A stretch of 64,000 nt of DNA from Aristolochia californica (GCA_029961685.1 JARWKL010000012.1:10075955-10139954); one strand, 5' to 3'; positions 37,115 to 51,300 are shown, counted from the first letter of the stretch. Numbers and translations are program-made. Notes: generated by a model not told the origin, from the letters alone.

Positions 37115-40100
37115 ATGTTAAAGATGCAAATGACCTATGGATCCAAAGATTTTAATGAGAATTAGAAACGCTCATTAAATTCTGAAGTGAACTTGCGGCG
37201 GGATATTTACCCGAGTCAAACAAGCCATTATTTTGCCCGTTTGCAAAAAGCTGACCTAACAATCTTAGATGATTGTAAAGTCATTTTTCATTCGTAACGG
37301 GTTATATTATTGTAAGAAATGACTTACGGATTGGGAGTCAACACTCAATTAAAAATCCCCCGCCTCCCCCTTTTCCCGACGAGTGCAAAACCTGAGAACT
37401 AAAAACTAAAAAGAGCTCACAATCCTTAAAAATCACAGATACTCTTTGGAATTATATCTCTCAACATTTGTGCATTGTGCATCTCCATTTTAGGTGTACA
37501 CTTTTTTATTCAATCCAAATTTTGAGTTTTCGTTCTCCCTTCATGCCGTAAACTAAAAAAGGTAAATTGATTACAACAAAATGAAAATTTTAGTGTTTAT
37601 GTTTGGAAAAAAATTAAAACAATAACAAATGTAAGTAATGAAAATTTATTCACACACCACAATTGAACAGAAAATGTTTGTTATCCAAGTTTGGGAAATT
37701 CCACTAGTTCAACCCTAATAGCTTGATATTTTACAAGAAAGAGAATTCTTCTACATGTGTTTTAAAAATTGATATGCATGCTTGAAACAAGTTAAAGATG
37801 CAAATGACCTATGGATCGAAAGCTTTTAACAAGAGTAACAAACACTCATTAAATTCTAAAGTGAATGTGTGGCGGGATATTTACCCGAGTCAAACAAGCA
37901 TTTATTTTGCCCTTTTCCAAAAAGCTGACCTAACAATCATAGATGATCGTAATGTGATTTATCATGAGTAACGGGCAATATTTTTGTAAGAAATGACAAA
38001 CGGATTGGCAGTCCACAGTCAGTTAAAAATACCCCGCCTCCTCGTTTTCCCGACGATTGCAAAACCTGAGATATAAAAACTAAAAAGATCTTACAATCCC
38101 TAAAAATTACAAACACTCTTTGGAATTATCTCTCCCTACATTTGTGCATTGTGTATCTCCATTTTAGATGTACACTTTTTTCTTGAATCAAAACTTTGAG
38201 ATTTTCGCTCTCCCTTCATCCCGTAAACCAAAAAAGGCAAATAGATAACAACAAAATGAAAATTTTAGAGTTTATGTGTGAAAAAAATTAAAACAATAAC
38301 AAATGTAAGTATAGAAAATTTATTCACACACCACAAATGAACACAAAAGTTTTGTTTTCCATGTTTGGGAAATTCCACCAGTTCAACCCTAATTGCTTTG
38401 AATTTTACAAGATAGAGATTTGTTCTACACGTGTTTTAAAAATAGATATGCATGCTTGAAACATGTTAAAGATGCAAATGACTTACGGATCCGAAGCTTT
38501 TAAAGAGAATAACAAACGCTCATGAAGGGAGAACCTACGGTGGGATGTTCACCAGAATCAAACTAGCCATTATTTTGCACGTTTGCAAAAAGCTTATCTA
38601 ACAATCATAGATGATTGTAAAGTGATTTATCATCCGCAATGGGCTATATTTTTGTAAGAAATGACTTACGGATTGGGAGTCAACACTCAATTAAAAATCC
38701 CCCGCCTGCCCGGTTTCCCGACGATTGCAAAACCTGAGAAATAAAAATTGAAAAGAGCTTACAATCCTTAAAAATCATAGAAACTCTTTGGAATTATATC
38801 TCTCTACATTTGTGCATTGTGCATCTCCATTTTGAGATGTACACTTTTTTCTTAAATCAAAACTTTGAGTTTTCGTTCTCCATTCATGCCGTATACAAAA
38901 AAAGGCAAATAGATCACAACAAAATGAAAATTTTAGAGTTTAGGTATGGAAAAAAATTAAAACAAAAACAAATGTAAGTAATGAAAATTTACTCACACAC
39001 CACAAATGGACACAAAATTTAGTTATCCAAGATAGGGAAATTCCACTAGTTCAACCCTAATAGCTAGGAATTTTACAAGAAAGAGATTTCTGCTACCAGT
39101 GTTTTAAAAATGGTTATGCATGCTTAAAACATGTTAAAGATGCAAATGACCTATGGATCCAAATCTTTTAATGAGAATTAGAAACTCTCATTAAATTCTG
39201 AAGTGAACGTGCGGAGGGATATTTACCCGAGTCAAACAAGCCATTATTTTGCCCGTTTGCAAAAAGCTGACCTAACTATCTTAGATGATTGTAAAGTGAT
39301 TTTTCATTCGTAACGGGCTATATTATTGTAAGAAATGACTTACGGATTAGGAGTCAACACTCAATTAAAAATCCCCCGCCTCCCCCTTTTCCCGATGATT
39401 ACAAAACCTGAGAACTAAAAACTAAAAAGAGCTCACAATCCTTAAAAATCACAGACACTCTTTGGAATTATATCTCTCTACATATGTGCATTGTGCATCT
39501 CCATTTTAGATGTACACTTTTTTATTCAATCCAAACTTTGAGTTTTCGTTCTCCCTTCATGCTGTAAACTAAAAAAGGTAAATTGATCACAACAAAATGA
39601 AAATTTTAGTGTTTATGTTTGGAAAAAAATTAAAACAATAACAAATGTAAGTAATGAAAATTTATTCACACACCACAATTGAACAGAAAATGTTTGTTAT
39701 CCAAGTTTGGGAAATTCCACTAGTTCAACCCTAATAGCTTGATATTTTACAAGAAAGAGAATTCTTCTACATGTGTTTTAAAAATTGATATGCATGCTTG
39801 AAACAAGTTAAAGATGCAAATGACCTATGGATCGAAAGCTTTTAACAAGAATAACAAACACTCATTAAATTCTAAAGTGAACGTGTGGCGGGATATTTAC
39901 CCGAATCAAACAAGCATTTATTTTGCCCTTTTCCAAAAAGCTGACCTAACAATCATAGATGATAGTAATGTGATTTATCATGAGTAACGAGCAATATTTT
40001 TGTAAGAAATGACATACGGATTGGCAGTCCACAGTCAGTTAAAAATACCCCGCCTCCTCGTTTTCCCGACGATTGCAAAACCTGAGATATAAAAACTAAA

Positions 40101-41146
40101 AAGATCTTACAATCCCTAAAAATTACAAACACTCTTTGGAATTATCTCTCCCTACATTTGTGCATTGTGTATCTCCATTTTAGATGTACACTTTTTTCTT
40201 GAATCAAAACTTTGAGATTTTCGCTCTCCCTTCATCCCGTAAACCAAAAAAGGCAAATAGATAACAACAAAATGAAAATTTTAGAGTTTATGTGTGAAAA
40301 AAAATTAAAACAATAACAAATGTAAGTATAGAAAATTTATTCACACACCACAAATGAACACAAAAGTTTTGTTTTCCAAGTTTGGGAAATTCCACCAGTT
40401 CAACCCTAATTGCTTTGAATTTTACAAGATAGAGATTTGTTCTACATGTGTTTTAAAAATAGATATGAATGCTTGAAACATGTTAAAGATGCAAATGACT
40501 TATGGATCCGAAGCTTTTAAAGAGAATAACAAACGCTCATTAAGGGAGAACCTACGGTGGGATGTTTACCAGAATCAAACTAGCCATTATTTTGCACGTT
40601 TGTAAAAAGCTTACCTAACAATCATAGATGATTGTAAAGTGATTTATCATCCGCAACGGGCTATATTTTTGTAAGAAATGACTTACGGATTGGGAGTCAA
40701 CACTCAGTTAAAAACACCACGCCTCCCCCTTTTCCCGACAATTGCAAAACCAGAGATATAAAAATTGAGAAGAGCTTACAATCCTTAAAAATCATAGACA
40801 CTCTTTGGAATTATTTCTCTCTACATTTGTGCATTGTGTATCTCCATTTTAAATGTATGCTTTTTTCTTAAATCAAAACTTTGAGTTTTCGTTCTCCATT
40901 CATGCCGTATACAAAAAAAGGCAAATAGATCACAACAAAATGAAAATTTTAGAGTTTAGGTATGGAAAAAAATTAAAACAAAAACAAATTTAAGTAATGA
41001 AAATTTACTCACACACCACAAATGGACACAAAATTTAGTTATCCAAGATTGGGAAATTCCACTAGTCCAACCCTAATAGCTTGGAATTTTACAAGAAAGA
41101 GATTTCTTCTACACGTGTTTTAAAAATGGATATGCATGCTTGAAAC
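37115..41146 (+). repeat. Two B2-B-D trimers in tandem
   Basis: Monomer starts: 37115 B2, 37789 B, 38463 D; 39131 B2, 39805 B, 40480 D. Displacement is 2,016-2,017 bp. Most of it (from about 37,365) is copy 2 of the 3.8 kb duplication whose first copy lies at 30-33.8 kb. The B2 copies carry GAATTAGAAAC with its in-frame stop and the D copies TAAGGGAGAACC (38463: GAAGGGAGAACC). Confidence 0.85.
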
Positions 41147-41388
41147 ATGTTAAAGATGCAAATGACCTATGGATCCAAAGCTTTTAATGAGAATTACAAA
41201 CGCTCATTATATTCTGAAGTGAACGTGCGGCGGGATATTTACCCGAGTCAAACAAGCTATTATTTTGCCCGTTTACAAAAAGCTGACCTAACAATCATAG
41301 ATGATTGTAAAGTGATTTTTCATTCGTAACGGGCTATATTATTGTAAGAAATGACTTACGGATTGGGAGTCAACACTCATATAAAAAT

Positions 41389-41412
41389 CCCCCCCCCCCT
41401 CCCCCTTATCCC
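41389..41412 (-). other. Poly-C expansion, G-quadruplex candidate on minus strand
   Basis: The usual patch CCCCCGCCTCCCCC has become 11 C, one T and 5 C, followed by TTAT and CCC. On the minus strand this gives GGG, GGGGG and an 11-G run within 24 bases, which meets the usual four-tract G-quadruplex rule because the long run can supply two tracts. Only this unit and its duplicate carry it. Confidence 0.6.
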
Positions 41413-43405
41413 GACGATTGCAAAAGCTGAGAACTAAACACTGAAAAGAGCTCACAATCCTTAAAAATCACAGACACTCTTTGGAATTATATCTCTCTAC
41501 ATTTGTGCATTGTGCATCTCTAGTTTAGATGTACACTTTTTTATTCAATCAAAACTTTGAGATTTCGTTCTCCCTTCATGCCGTAAACAAAAAAAGGTAA
41601 ATAGATCACAACAAAATGTAAATTTTAGAGTTTATATATGGAAAAAAATTAAAACAATAACAAATGTAAGTAAAGAAAATTTATTCACACACCACAAATG
41701 AACACAAAATTTAGTTATCCAAGATTGGGAAATTCCATTAGGTCAACCCTAATAGCTTGGAATTTTACAAGAAAGAAAATTCTTCTACAAGTGTTTTAAA
41801 AATGGATATGCATGCTTGAAACATGTTAAAGATGCAAATGACCTATGGATCCAAAGCTTTTAAAGAGAATAACAAACGCTTATTAAATTTTCAATGAACG
41901 TGCGGTGGGATATTTACCAGAATCAAACAAGCCATTATTTTGCCCGTTTACAAAAATTTTACCTAACAATCATAGATGATTGTAAAGTGATTTATCATCC
42001 GTAACGGGCTATATTTTTGTAAGAAATGACTTACGGATTGGGAGTCAACACTCAGTTAAGAACACCACGCCTCCCCCTTTTCCCGACGATTGCAAAACCT
42101 GAGATATAAAAACTAAAAAGATCTTACAATCCCTAAAAATTACAAACACTCTTTGGAATTATCTCTCCCTACATTTGTGCATTGTGTATCTCCATTTTAG
42201 ATGTACACTTTTTTCTTGAATCAAAACTTTGAGATTTTCGCTCTCCCTTCATCCCGTAAACCAAAAAAGGCAAATAGATAACAACAAAATGAAAATTTTA
42301 GAGTTTATGTGTGAAAAAAAATTAAAAAAATAACAAATGTAAGTATAGAAAATTTATTCACACACCACAAATGAACACAAAAGTTTTGTTTTCCAAGTTT
42401 GGGAAATTCCACCAGTTCAACCCTAATTGCTTTGAATTTTACAAGATAGAGATTTGTTCTACATGTGTTTTAAAAATAGATATGAATGCTTGAAACATGT
42501 TAAAGATGCAAATGACTTATGGATCCGAAGCTTTTAAAGAGAATAACAAACGCTCATTAAGGGAGAACCTACGGTGGGATGTTTACCAGAATCAAACTAG
42601 CCATTATTTTGCACGTTTGTAAAAAGCTTACCTAACAATCATAGATGATTGTAAAGTGATTTATCATCCGCAACGGGCTATATTTTTGTAAGAAATGACT
42701 TACGGATTGGGAGTCAACACTCAGTTAAAAACACCACGCCTCCCCCTTTTCCCGACAATTGCAAAACCGGAGATATAAAAATTGAGAAGAGCTTACAATC
42801 CTTAAAAATCATAGACACTCTTTGGAATTATTTCTCTCTACATTTGTGCATTGTGTATCTCCATTTTAAATGTATGCTTTTTTCTTAAATCAAAACTTTG
42901 AGTTTTCGTTCTCCATTCATGCCGTATACAAAAAAAGGCAAATAGATCACAACAAAATGAAAATTTTAGAGTTTAGGTATGGAAAAAAATTAAAACAAAA
43001 ACAAATTTAAGTAATGAAAATTTACTCACACACCACAAATGGACACAAAATTTAGTTATCCAAGATTGGGAAATTCCACTAGTCCAACCCTAATAGCTTG
43101 GAATTTTACAAGAAAGAGATTTCTTCTACACGTGTTTTAAAAATGGATATGCATGCTTGAAACATGTTAAAGATGCAAATGACCTATGGATCCAAAGCTT
43201 TTAATGAGAATTACAAACACTCATTATATTCTGAAGTGAACGTGCGGCGGGATATTTACCCGAGTCAAACAAGCTATTATTTTGCCCGTTTACAAAAAGC
43301 TGACCTAACAATCATAGATGATTGTAAAGTGATTTTTCATTCGTAACGGGCTATATTATTGTAAGAAATGACTTACGGATTGGGAGTCAACACTCATATA
43401 AAAAT

Positions 43406-43430
43406 CCCCCCCCCCCCTCCCCCTTATCCC
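43406..43430 (-). other. Poly-C expansion, second copy
   Basis: Partner of the tract 2,017 bp upstream, here 12 C, T, 5 C, TTAT, CCC. The one-base length difference is typical of homopolymer slippage or of sequencing error. Confidence 0.6.
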
Positions 43431-44513
43431 GACGATTGCAAAAGCTGAGAACTAAACACTGAAAAGAGCTCACAATCCTTAAAAATCACAGACACTCTTT
43501 GGAATTATATCTCTCTACATTTGTGCATTGTGCATCTCTAGTTTAGATGTACACTTTTTTATTCAATCAAAACTTTGAGATTTCGTTCTCCCTTTATGCC
43601 GTAAACAAAAAAAGGTAAATAGATCACAACAAAATGTAAATTTTAGAGTTTATATATGGAAAAAAATTAAAACAATAACAAATGTAAGTAAAGAAAATTT
43701 ATTCACACACCACAAATGAACACAAAATTTAGTTATCCAAGATTGGGAAATTCCATTAGGTCAACCCTAATAGCTTGGAATTTTACAAGAAAGAAAATTC
43801 TTCTACAAGTGTTTTAAAAATGGATATGCATGCTTGAAACATGTTAAAGATGCAAATGACCTATGGATCCAAAGCTTTTAAAGAGAATACAAACGCTTAT
43901 TAAATTTTCAATGAACGTGCGGTGGGATATTTACCAGAATCAAACAAGCCATTATTTTGCCCGTTTACAAAAATTTTACCTAACAATCATAGATGATTGT
44001 AAAGTGATTTATCATCCGTAACGGGCTATATTTTTGTAAGAAATGACTTACGGATTGGGAGTCAACACTCAGTTAAGAACACCACGCCTCCCCCTTTTCC
44101 CGACGATTGCAAAACCTGAGATATAAAAACTAAAAAGAGCTTAAATTCCCTAAAAATTACAGACACTCTTTGGAATTATCTCTCTGTCTACATTTGTTCA
44201 CTATGCCTCTCCATTTTAAATGTACACTTTTTTCTTAAATCCAAATTTGAGTTTTCTCTTTCCCTTCATCCTGTAAACAAAAAAAGGCAAATAGATCACA
44301 GCAAAATGAAAATTTTTGAGTTTATGTATGGAAAAAATTTTAAACAATAACATATGTAAGTAAAGAAACTTTATTCACAGACCAAAAATTAACACAAAAC
44401 TTTTGTTATCCAAGTTTGGAAAATTCCACTAGTTCAACCCTAATAGCTTGGAATTTTACAAGAAAGAGATTTCTTCTACACGTGTTTTAAAAATTGATAT
44501 GCAAGCTTGAAAC

Positions 44514-47500
44514 ATGTTAAAGATGCAAATGACCTATGCATCCAAAGCTTTTAAAGAGAATAACATACGCTCATTAAATTCTCTAGTGAACGTGCGGTGG
44601 GATATTTACACAAGTCAAACAAGCCATTATTTTGCCCGTTTGCAAAAAGCTGACCTAACAATCATAGATGATTATAAAGTGATTTTTCATTCGTAACGGG
44701 CTATATTATTGTAAGAAATGACTTACGGATTGGGAGTCAACACTCAATTAAAGATCCCTGTCTCCCCTTTTTCCCGATGATTGCAAAACCTTAGATATAA
44801 AAACTGAAAAGAGCTTACAATCCTCAAAAATCACGGACACTCCTTGGAATTATATCTCTCTAGATTTGTGCATTGTGCATCTCAATTTTACATGTACACT
44901 TTTTTCTTAAATCAAAACTTTGAGTTTTCATTCTCCCTTCATGCCGAAAACAAAAAAAGGCAAATAGATCGTAACAAAAATGAAAATTTTATAGTTTATG
45001 TATCGAAAAAAATTAAAACAATAACAAATGTAAGTAATTAAAATTTACTCACACACCACAAATGAACACAAAATTTAGTTATCCAAGATTGGGAAATTCC
45101 ACTAGTTCAACCCTAATAGCTCAGAATTTTACTAGAAAGAGATTTCTTCTATACATGTTTTAAAAATGGATATGCATGTTTGAAACATGTTAAAGATGCA
45201 AATGCCCTATGGATCCAAAGCTTTTAATGAGAATTACAAATGCTCATTAACTTCTGAAGTGAATGTGCGGCAGGATATTTACCCGAGTCAAACAAGCCAT
45301 TATTTTGCCCGTTTGCAAAAAGCAGACCTAACAATCATAGATGATCGTAAAGTGATTTTTCATTCGTAACGGGCTATATTATTGTAAGAAATGACTTACG
45401 GATTGGGAGTCAACACTCAATTGGAAATCCCCCGCCTCCCCCTTTTCCCGACGATTGCAAAACCTGAGATATAAAAATTGAAAAGAGCTTACAATCCTTA
45501 CAAATCACAGACACTCTTTGGAATTATATCTCTCTACATTTGTGCATTGTGCATCTCCATTTTAGATTTATACTTTTTTCTTAAATCAAAACTTTGAGTT
45601 TTCGTTCTCCCTTCATGACGTGAACAAAAAAAGGTAAATAGATCACAACAAAATGAAAATTTTAGAGTTTATGTTTGGAAAAAAATTAAAAAAATAACAA
45701 AAGTAAGTAATGAAAAGTTATTCACACACCACAAATGAACACAAAATTTAGTTATCCAAGATTGGGAAATTCCACTAGTTCAACGCTAATTGCTTGGAAT
45801 TTTACAAGAAAGAGATTTCTTCTACACGTGTTTTAAAAACGGATATGCATGCTTGAAACATGTTAAAGATGTAAATGACCTATGGATCCAAAGCTTTTAA
45901 AGAGAATAACATACGCTCATTAAATTCTGAAGTGAACGTGCGGCGGGATATTTACCCGAGTCAAACAAGCCATTATTTTGCCCGTTTGCAAAAAAACTGA
46001 CCTAACAATCATAGATGATTGTAAAGTGATTTTTCTTTCGTAACGGGCTATATTATTGTAAGATATTATTTACGGATTGGGAGTCAACTCTCAACTAAAA
46101 ATCCCCCGCATCCCCCTTTTCCCGACGATTGCAAAACCTGAGAACTAAAAACTGAAAAGAGCTCACAATCCTTAAAAATCACAGACACTCTTTGGAATTA
46201 TATCTCTCTACATTTGTGCATTGTGCATCTCCATTTTAGATGTACACTTTTTTATTAAATTAAAACTTTGAGTTTCGTTCTCCCTTCATGCCGTAAACAA
46301 AAAAAGCTAAATAGATCACAACAAAATGTAAATTTTAGAGTTTTTGTATGGAAAAAAAATTAAAACAATAACAAATGTAAGTAATGAAAATTTATTCACA
46401 CACCACAAATGATCAGAAAATTTAGTTATCCAAGATTGGGAAATTCCACTAGTTCAACCCTAATAGCTTGGAATTTTACAAGAAAGTGAATTCTTCTACA
46501 CGTATTTTAAAAATGGATATGCATGCATGAAACATGTTAAAGATGCAAATGACCTATGGATCCAAAGCTTTTAATGAGAATTACAAACACTCATTATATT
46601 CTGAAGTGAACGTGCGGCGAGATATTTACCCGAGTCAAACAAGCCATTATTTTGCCCGTTTGCAAAAAGCTGACCTAACAATCATAGATGATTGTAAAGT
46701 GATTTATCATCCGTCACGGGCTATATTTCTGTAAGAAATGACTTACGGATTGGGAGTCAAGACTCAGTTAATAACATCCCGCCTCCCCCTTTTCCCGATG
46801 ATTGCAAAACCTGAGATATAAAAACTGAAAAGAGCTTACAATCCTTAAAATTGCCAGACACTCTTTGGAATTATATCTCTCTACATTTATGCATTGTGCA
46901 TCTCCATTTTAGATGTTCACTTTTTCTTAAATCAAAACTTTGAGTCTTCGTTCTCCCTTCATGCCGTAAACAAAAAAAGGCAAATAGATGAAAACAAAAT
47001 GAAAATTTTAGAGTTTATGTATGGGAAAAAATTAAAACAATAACAAATGTAAGTAATGAAAATATACTCACACACCACAAATGAACACAAAATTTAGTTA
47101 TCCAAGATTGGGAAATTCCACTAGTTCAACCCTAATTGTTTGGAATTTTACCAGAAAAAGATTTCTTCTATACGTGTTTTAAAAATGGATATGCATGCTT
47201 GAAACATGTTAAAGATTCAAATGACTTATGGATCCAAAGCTTTTACTGAGAATTACAAATGCTCATTAAATTCTGAAGTGAACGTGCGGCGGGATATTTA
47301 CCCGAGTCAAACAAGCCATTATTTTGCCCATTTGCAAAAAGCGGACCAAACAATCATAGATGATTGTAATATGATTTATCATGAGTAACGGGCTATATTT
47401 TTTAAGAAATGACATACGGATTGGGAGTCAACAGTTAGTTAAAAATACCCAGCCTCCCCATTTTCTCGACGATTGCAAAACCTGAGATATAAAAAGTAAA

Positions 47501-48330
47501 AAGATCTTACAATCCCTAAAAATTACAAACAGTCTTTGGAATTATCTCTCCCTACATTTGTGCATTGTGCCTCTCCATTTGAGATGTAAACTTTTTTCTT
47601 AAATCAAAACTTTGAGTTTTCGTTCTCCCTTCATCCCGTAAACCAAAAACGGCACATAGATCACAACAAAATGAAAATTTTACAATTTATGTGTGAAAAA
47701 AAATTAAAACAATAACAAATGTAAGTATAGAAAATTTATTCACACACCAAAAATGAACACAAAAGTTTTGTTTTCCAAGTTTGGGAAATTCCACTAGTTC
47801 AACCCTAATTGCATCGAATTTTACAAGAAAGAGATTTCTTCTACACGTGTTTTAAAAATGGATATGCATGCTTGAAACATGTTAAAGATGCAAATGACCT
47901 ATGGATCCAAAGCTTTTAAAGAGAATAACATACGCTCATTAAATTCTCTAGTGAACGTGCGATGGGATATTTACCAGAATCAAACTAGCCATTATTTTGC
48001 CCTTTTACAAAAAGCTTACCTATATATCATAGATGACTGTAAAGTAATTTATCATCCGTAACGGGCTATATTTTTGTATGAAATGACTTTCTGATTGGGA
48101 GTCAAAACTCAGTTAAAAGCACCCCGCCTCCCCTTTTCCCGACAATTACAAAACCTGAAATATAAAAACTAAAAAGAGCTAAGATTGCCTAAACATTACA
48201 GACACTCTTTGGAATTATCTGTCTCAACATTTGTGCACTGTGCGTCTCCATTTTAAATGTACACTTTTTTCTTAAATCAAAACTTTGAGTTTTCTCTCTC
48301 CCTTCATCCCGTAAACAAAAAAAGGCAAAT
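44514..48330 (+). repeat. Chimeric monomers: A, B2, A/B, B2/C, B, A/C
   Basis: Monomer starts: 44514 A, 45187 B2, 45860 A/B chimera (AACATACGCTC then CTGAAGTGAAC), 46534 B2 with a C-like tail (CATCCGTCACGGG), 47206 B2 core with a B tail (CATGAG), 47879 A/C chimera (CTCTAGTGAAC then ACCAGAATC). The order of classes found upstream is lost. The last unit is cut at 48,328-48,331. Confidence 0.75.
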
Positions 48331-48333
48331 ATT
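48326..48333 (+). other. Deletion junction, about 312 bp lost
   Basis: Left side AAAGGCAAATA (normally followed by GATCAC) joins right side ATATTTACCAGAAT (normally preceded by GTGGG). ATA is common to both sides, suggesting microhomology. The flanking anchors 47879 and 48913 are 1,034 bp apart in place of about 1,346. Confidence 0.85.
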
Positions 48334-51300
48334 TACCAGAATGAAACAAGCCATTATTTTGCCCGTTTAAAAAAAGCTTACCTAACAATCATAGATGATT
48401 GTAAGTTATTTATCATCCGTCACGGGCTATATTTTTGTAAAAAATGACTTACGGATTGGGAGTCAACACTTAGTTAAAAACACCCCGCCTCCCCCTTTTC
48501 TCGACGATTACAAAACCTGAGATATAAAAACTGAAAAGAGCTTACAATCCATAAAATTCACAGACACTCTTTGGAATTATATCTCCCTACATTTATGCAT
48601 TGTGCATCTCCATTTTAGATGTACACTTTTTTCTTAAATAAAAACTTTGAGTTTTCGTTCTCCCTTCATGCCGTAAACAAAAAAAGACAAATAGATCACA
48701 ACAAAATGAAAATTTTAGAGTTTATGTATGGGAAAAAATTAAAACAATAATAAATGTAAGTAATGAAAATTTACTCATACATGACAAATGAACACAAAAT
48801 TTAGTCATCTAAGATTGCGAAATTCCACTTGTTCAACCCTAATAGCTTGGAATTTTACAAGAAAGAGATTTCTTCTACACGTGTTTTCAAAATGGATATG
48901 CATGCTTGAAACATGTTAAAGATGCAAAAGACCTATGGATCCAAAGATTTTAATGAGAATCACAAATGCTCATTAATTTCTGAAGTGAACGTGCGGCGGG
49001 ATATTTACCCGAGTCAAACAAGCCATTATTTTGCCCGTTTGCAAAAAGCTGACCTAACAATCATAGATGACTGTAAAGTGATCTTTCATTCGCAACGGGC
49101 TATAATATTGCAAGAAATGACTTACGGATTGGGAGTCAACACACATTTAAAAATCCCATGCGTCCCCCTTTTCCCGACGATTGCAAAACCTGAGAACTAA
49201 AAAATGAAAAGAGGACACAATCCTTAAAAATCACAGACACTCTTTGGAATTATATCTCCCTACATTTGTGCATTGTGCATCTCCATTTTAGATGTAAAAT
49301 TTTTTATTAAATCAAAACTTTGAGATTTCGTTCTCCCTTCATGCCGTTAACAAAAAAAAGCTAAGTAGATCACAACAAAATGTAAATTTTAGAGTTTATG
49401 TATGGAAAAAAATTAAAACAATAACAAAAGTAAGTAAAGAAAATTTATTCACACACCACAAATGAACACAAAATTTAGTTATCCAAGATTGGGAAATTCC
49501 ACTAGTTCAACCCTAATAGCTTGGAATTTTACAAGAAAGAAAATTCTTCTACACGTGTTTTAAAAATGGATATGCATGCTTGAAACATGTTAAAGATGCA
49601 AATGACCTACAGATCCGAAGCTTTTAAAGAGAATAAGAAACGCTCATTAAATTCACAATGAACGTGCGGTGGGATATTTACCAGAATCAAACTAGCCATT
49701 ATTTTGCCCGTTTACAAAAAGCTTACCTAACAATCATAGATGATTGTAACGTGATTTATCATCCGTAACGGGCTATATTTTTGTAAGAAATGACATACGG
49801 ATTGGGAGTCAACAGTCAGTTAAAAATACCCCACCTCCCCGTTTTCTTGACGATTGCAAAACCTGAGATATAAAAACTAAAAAGATCTTACAATCCCTAA
49901 AAATTACGAACACTCTTTCGAATTATCTCTACCTACATTTGTGCATTGTGCATCTCCATTTTAGATGTACACTTTTTTCTTAAATCAAAACTTTGAGTTT
50001 TCGTTCTCCCTTCATCCCGTAAACCAAAAAAGGCAAATAGATCACTACAAAATGAAAATTTTAGAGTTTATGTGTGAAAAAAAATTAAAACAATAGCAAA
50101 TGTGAGTATAGAAAATTTATTCACACACCACAAATGAACACAAAAGTTATGTTTTCCAAGTTTGGGAAATTCCACTAGTTCAGCCCTAGTTGCATGGAAT
50201 TTTACAAGAAAGAGATTTCTTCTACACGTGTTTTAAAAATGGATATGCATGCTTGAAACATGTTAAAGATGCAAATGACCTCTGGATCCAAAGCTTTTAA
50301 AGAGAATAAGAAAGGCTTATTAAATTTTCAATGAACGTGCGGTGGGATATTAACCAAAATCAAACTAGCCATTGTTTTGCCCGTTTACAAAAAGCTTACC
50401 TAACAATCATAGATGATTGTGAAGTGATTTATCATCCGTAACGGGCTATATATTTGTAAGAAATGAATTTTGGATTGGGAGTCAACACTCAGTTAAAAAC
50501 ACCCCGCCTCCCCCTTTTCCCGACGATTGCAAAAACTGAGATATAAAAACTAAAAAGAGCTTAACTTCCCTAAAAGTTACAGACACTCTTTGGAATTACC
50601 TCTCTCTACATATGTGCATTGTGCGTCTCCATTTTAAATGTACACTTTTTTCTTAAATCAAAACTTTGAGTTTTCTCTCTCCCTTCATCCCGTAAACAAA
50701 AAAAGCCAAATAGATCACAGCAAAATGAAAATTTTTGAGTTTATGTATGGAAAAAATTTAAAACAATAATAAATGTAAGTAATGAAAATTTATTCACACA
50801 CAAAAAAATAACACAAAAATTTTGTTATCCAAGTTTGGGAAATTCCACTAGTTCAACCCTAATAGCTTGGAATTTTACAAGAAAGAGATTTCTTCTACAC
50901 GTGTTTTAAAAATGGATATGCAAGCTTGAACCATGTTAAAGATTCAAATGACCTATGCATCCAAAGCTTTTAAAGAGAATAACATACGCTCATTAAATTC
51001 TGAAGTGAAAGTGTGGCGGGATATTTACCCGAGTCAAACAAGCCATTATTTTGCCCGTTTGAATAAAGCTGACTTAACAATCATAGATGATTGTAATATG
51101 ATTCATCATGTGTAACGGGCTATATTTTTGTAAGAAATGACATACGGATTGGGGGTCAACAGTCAGTTAAAAATACCCCGCCTCCCCGTTTTCCCGACGA
51201 TTGCAATACTTGAGATATAATAACTAAAAAGATCTTACAAACCCTAAAAATTACAAACACTCTTTGGAATTATCTCTCCCTACTTTTGTGCATTGTGCAT

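Larger units (their letters stand above)
40093..44126 (+). repeat. Near-perfect tandem duplication of a 2,017 bp D-B2-C trimer
   Basis: Copy 1 is about 40,093-42,109: 40480 D, 41147 B2, 41823 C. Copy 2 is about 42,110-44,126: 42497 D, 43164 B2, 43841 C. Anchors are displaced by 2,017-2,018 bp. I found only scattered differences: CCAGAG/CCGGAG, AAACGCTC/AAACACTC, TTCATGCC/TTTATGCC, a poly-C run of 11 versus 12, and a lost A in AGAATAACAAAC. This is the youngest-looking duplication in the window. A shared TTTGTAAAAAG stop in D confirms common descent. Confidence 0.9.
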
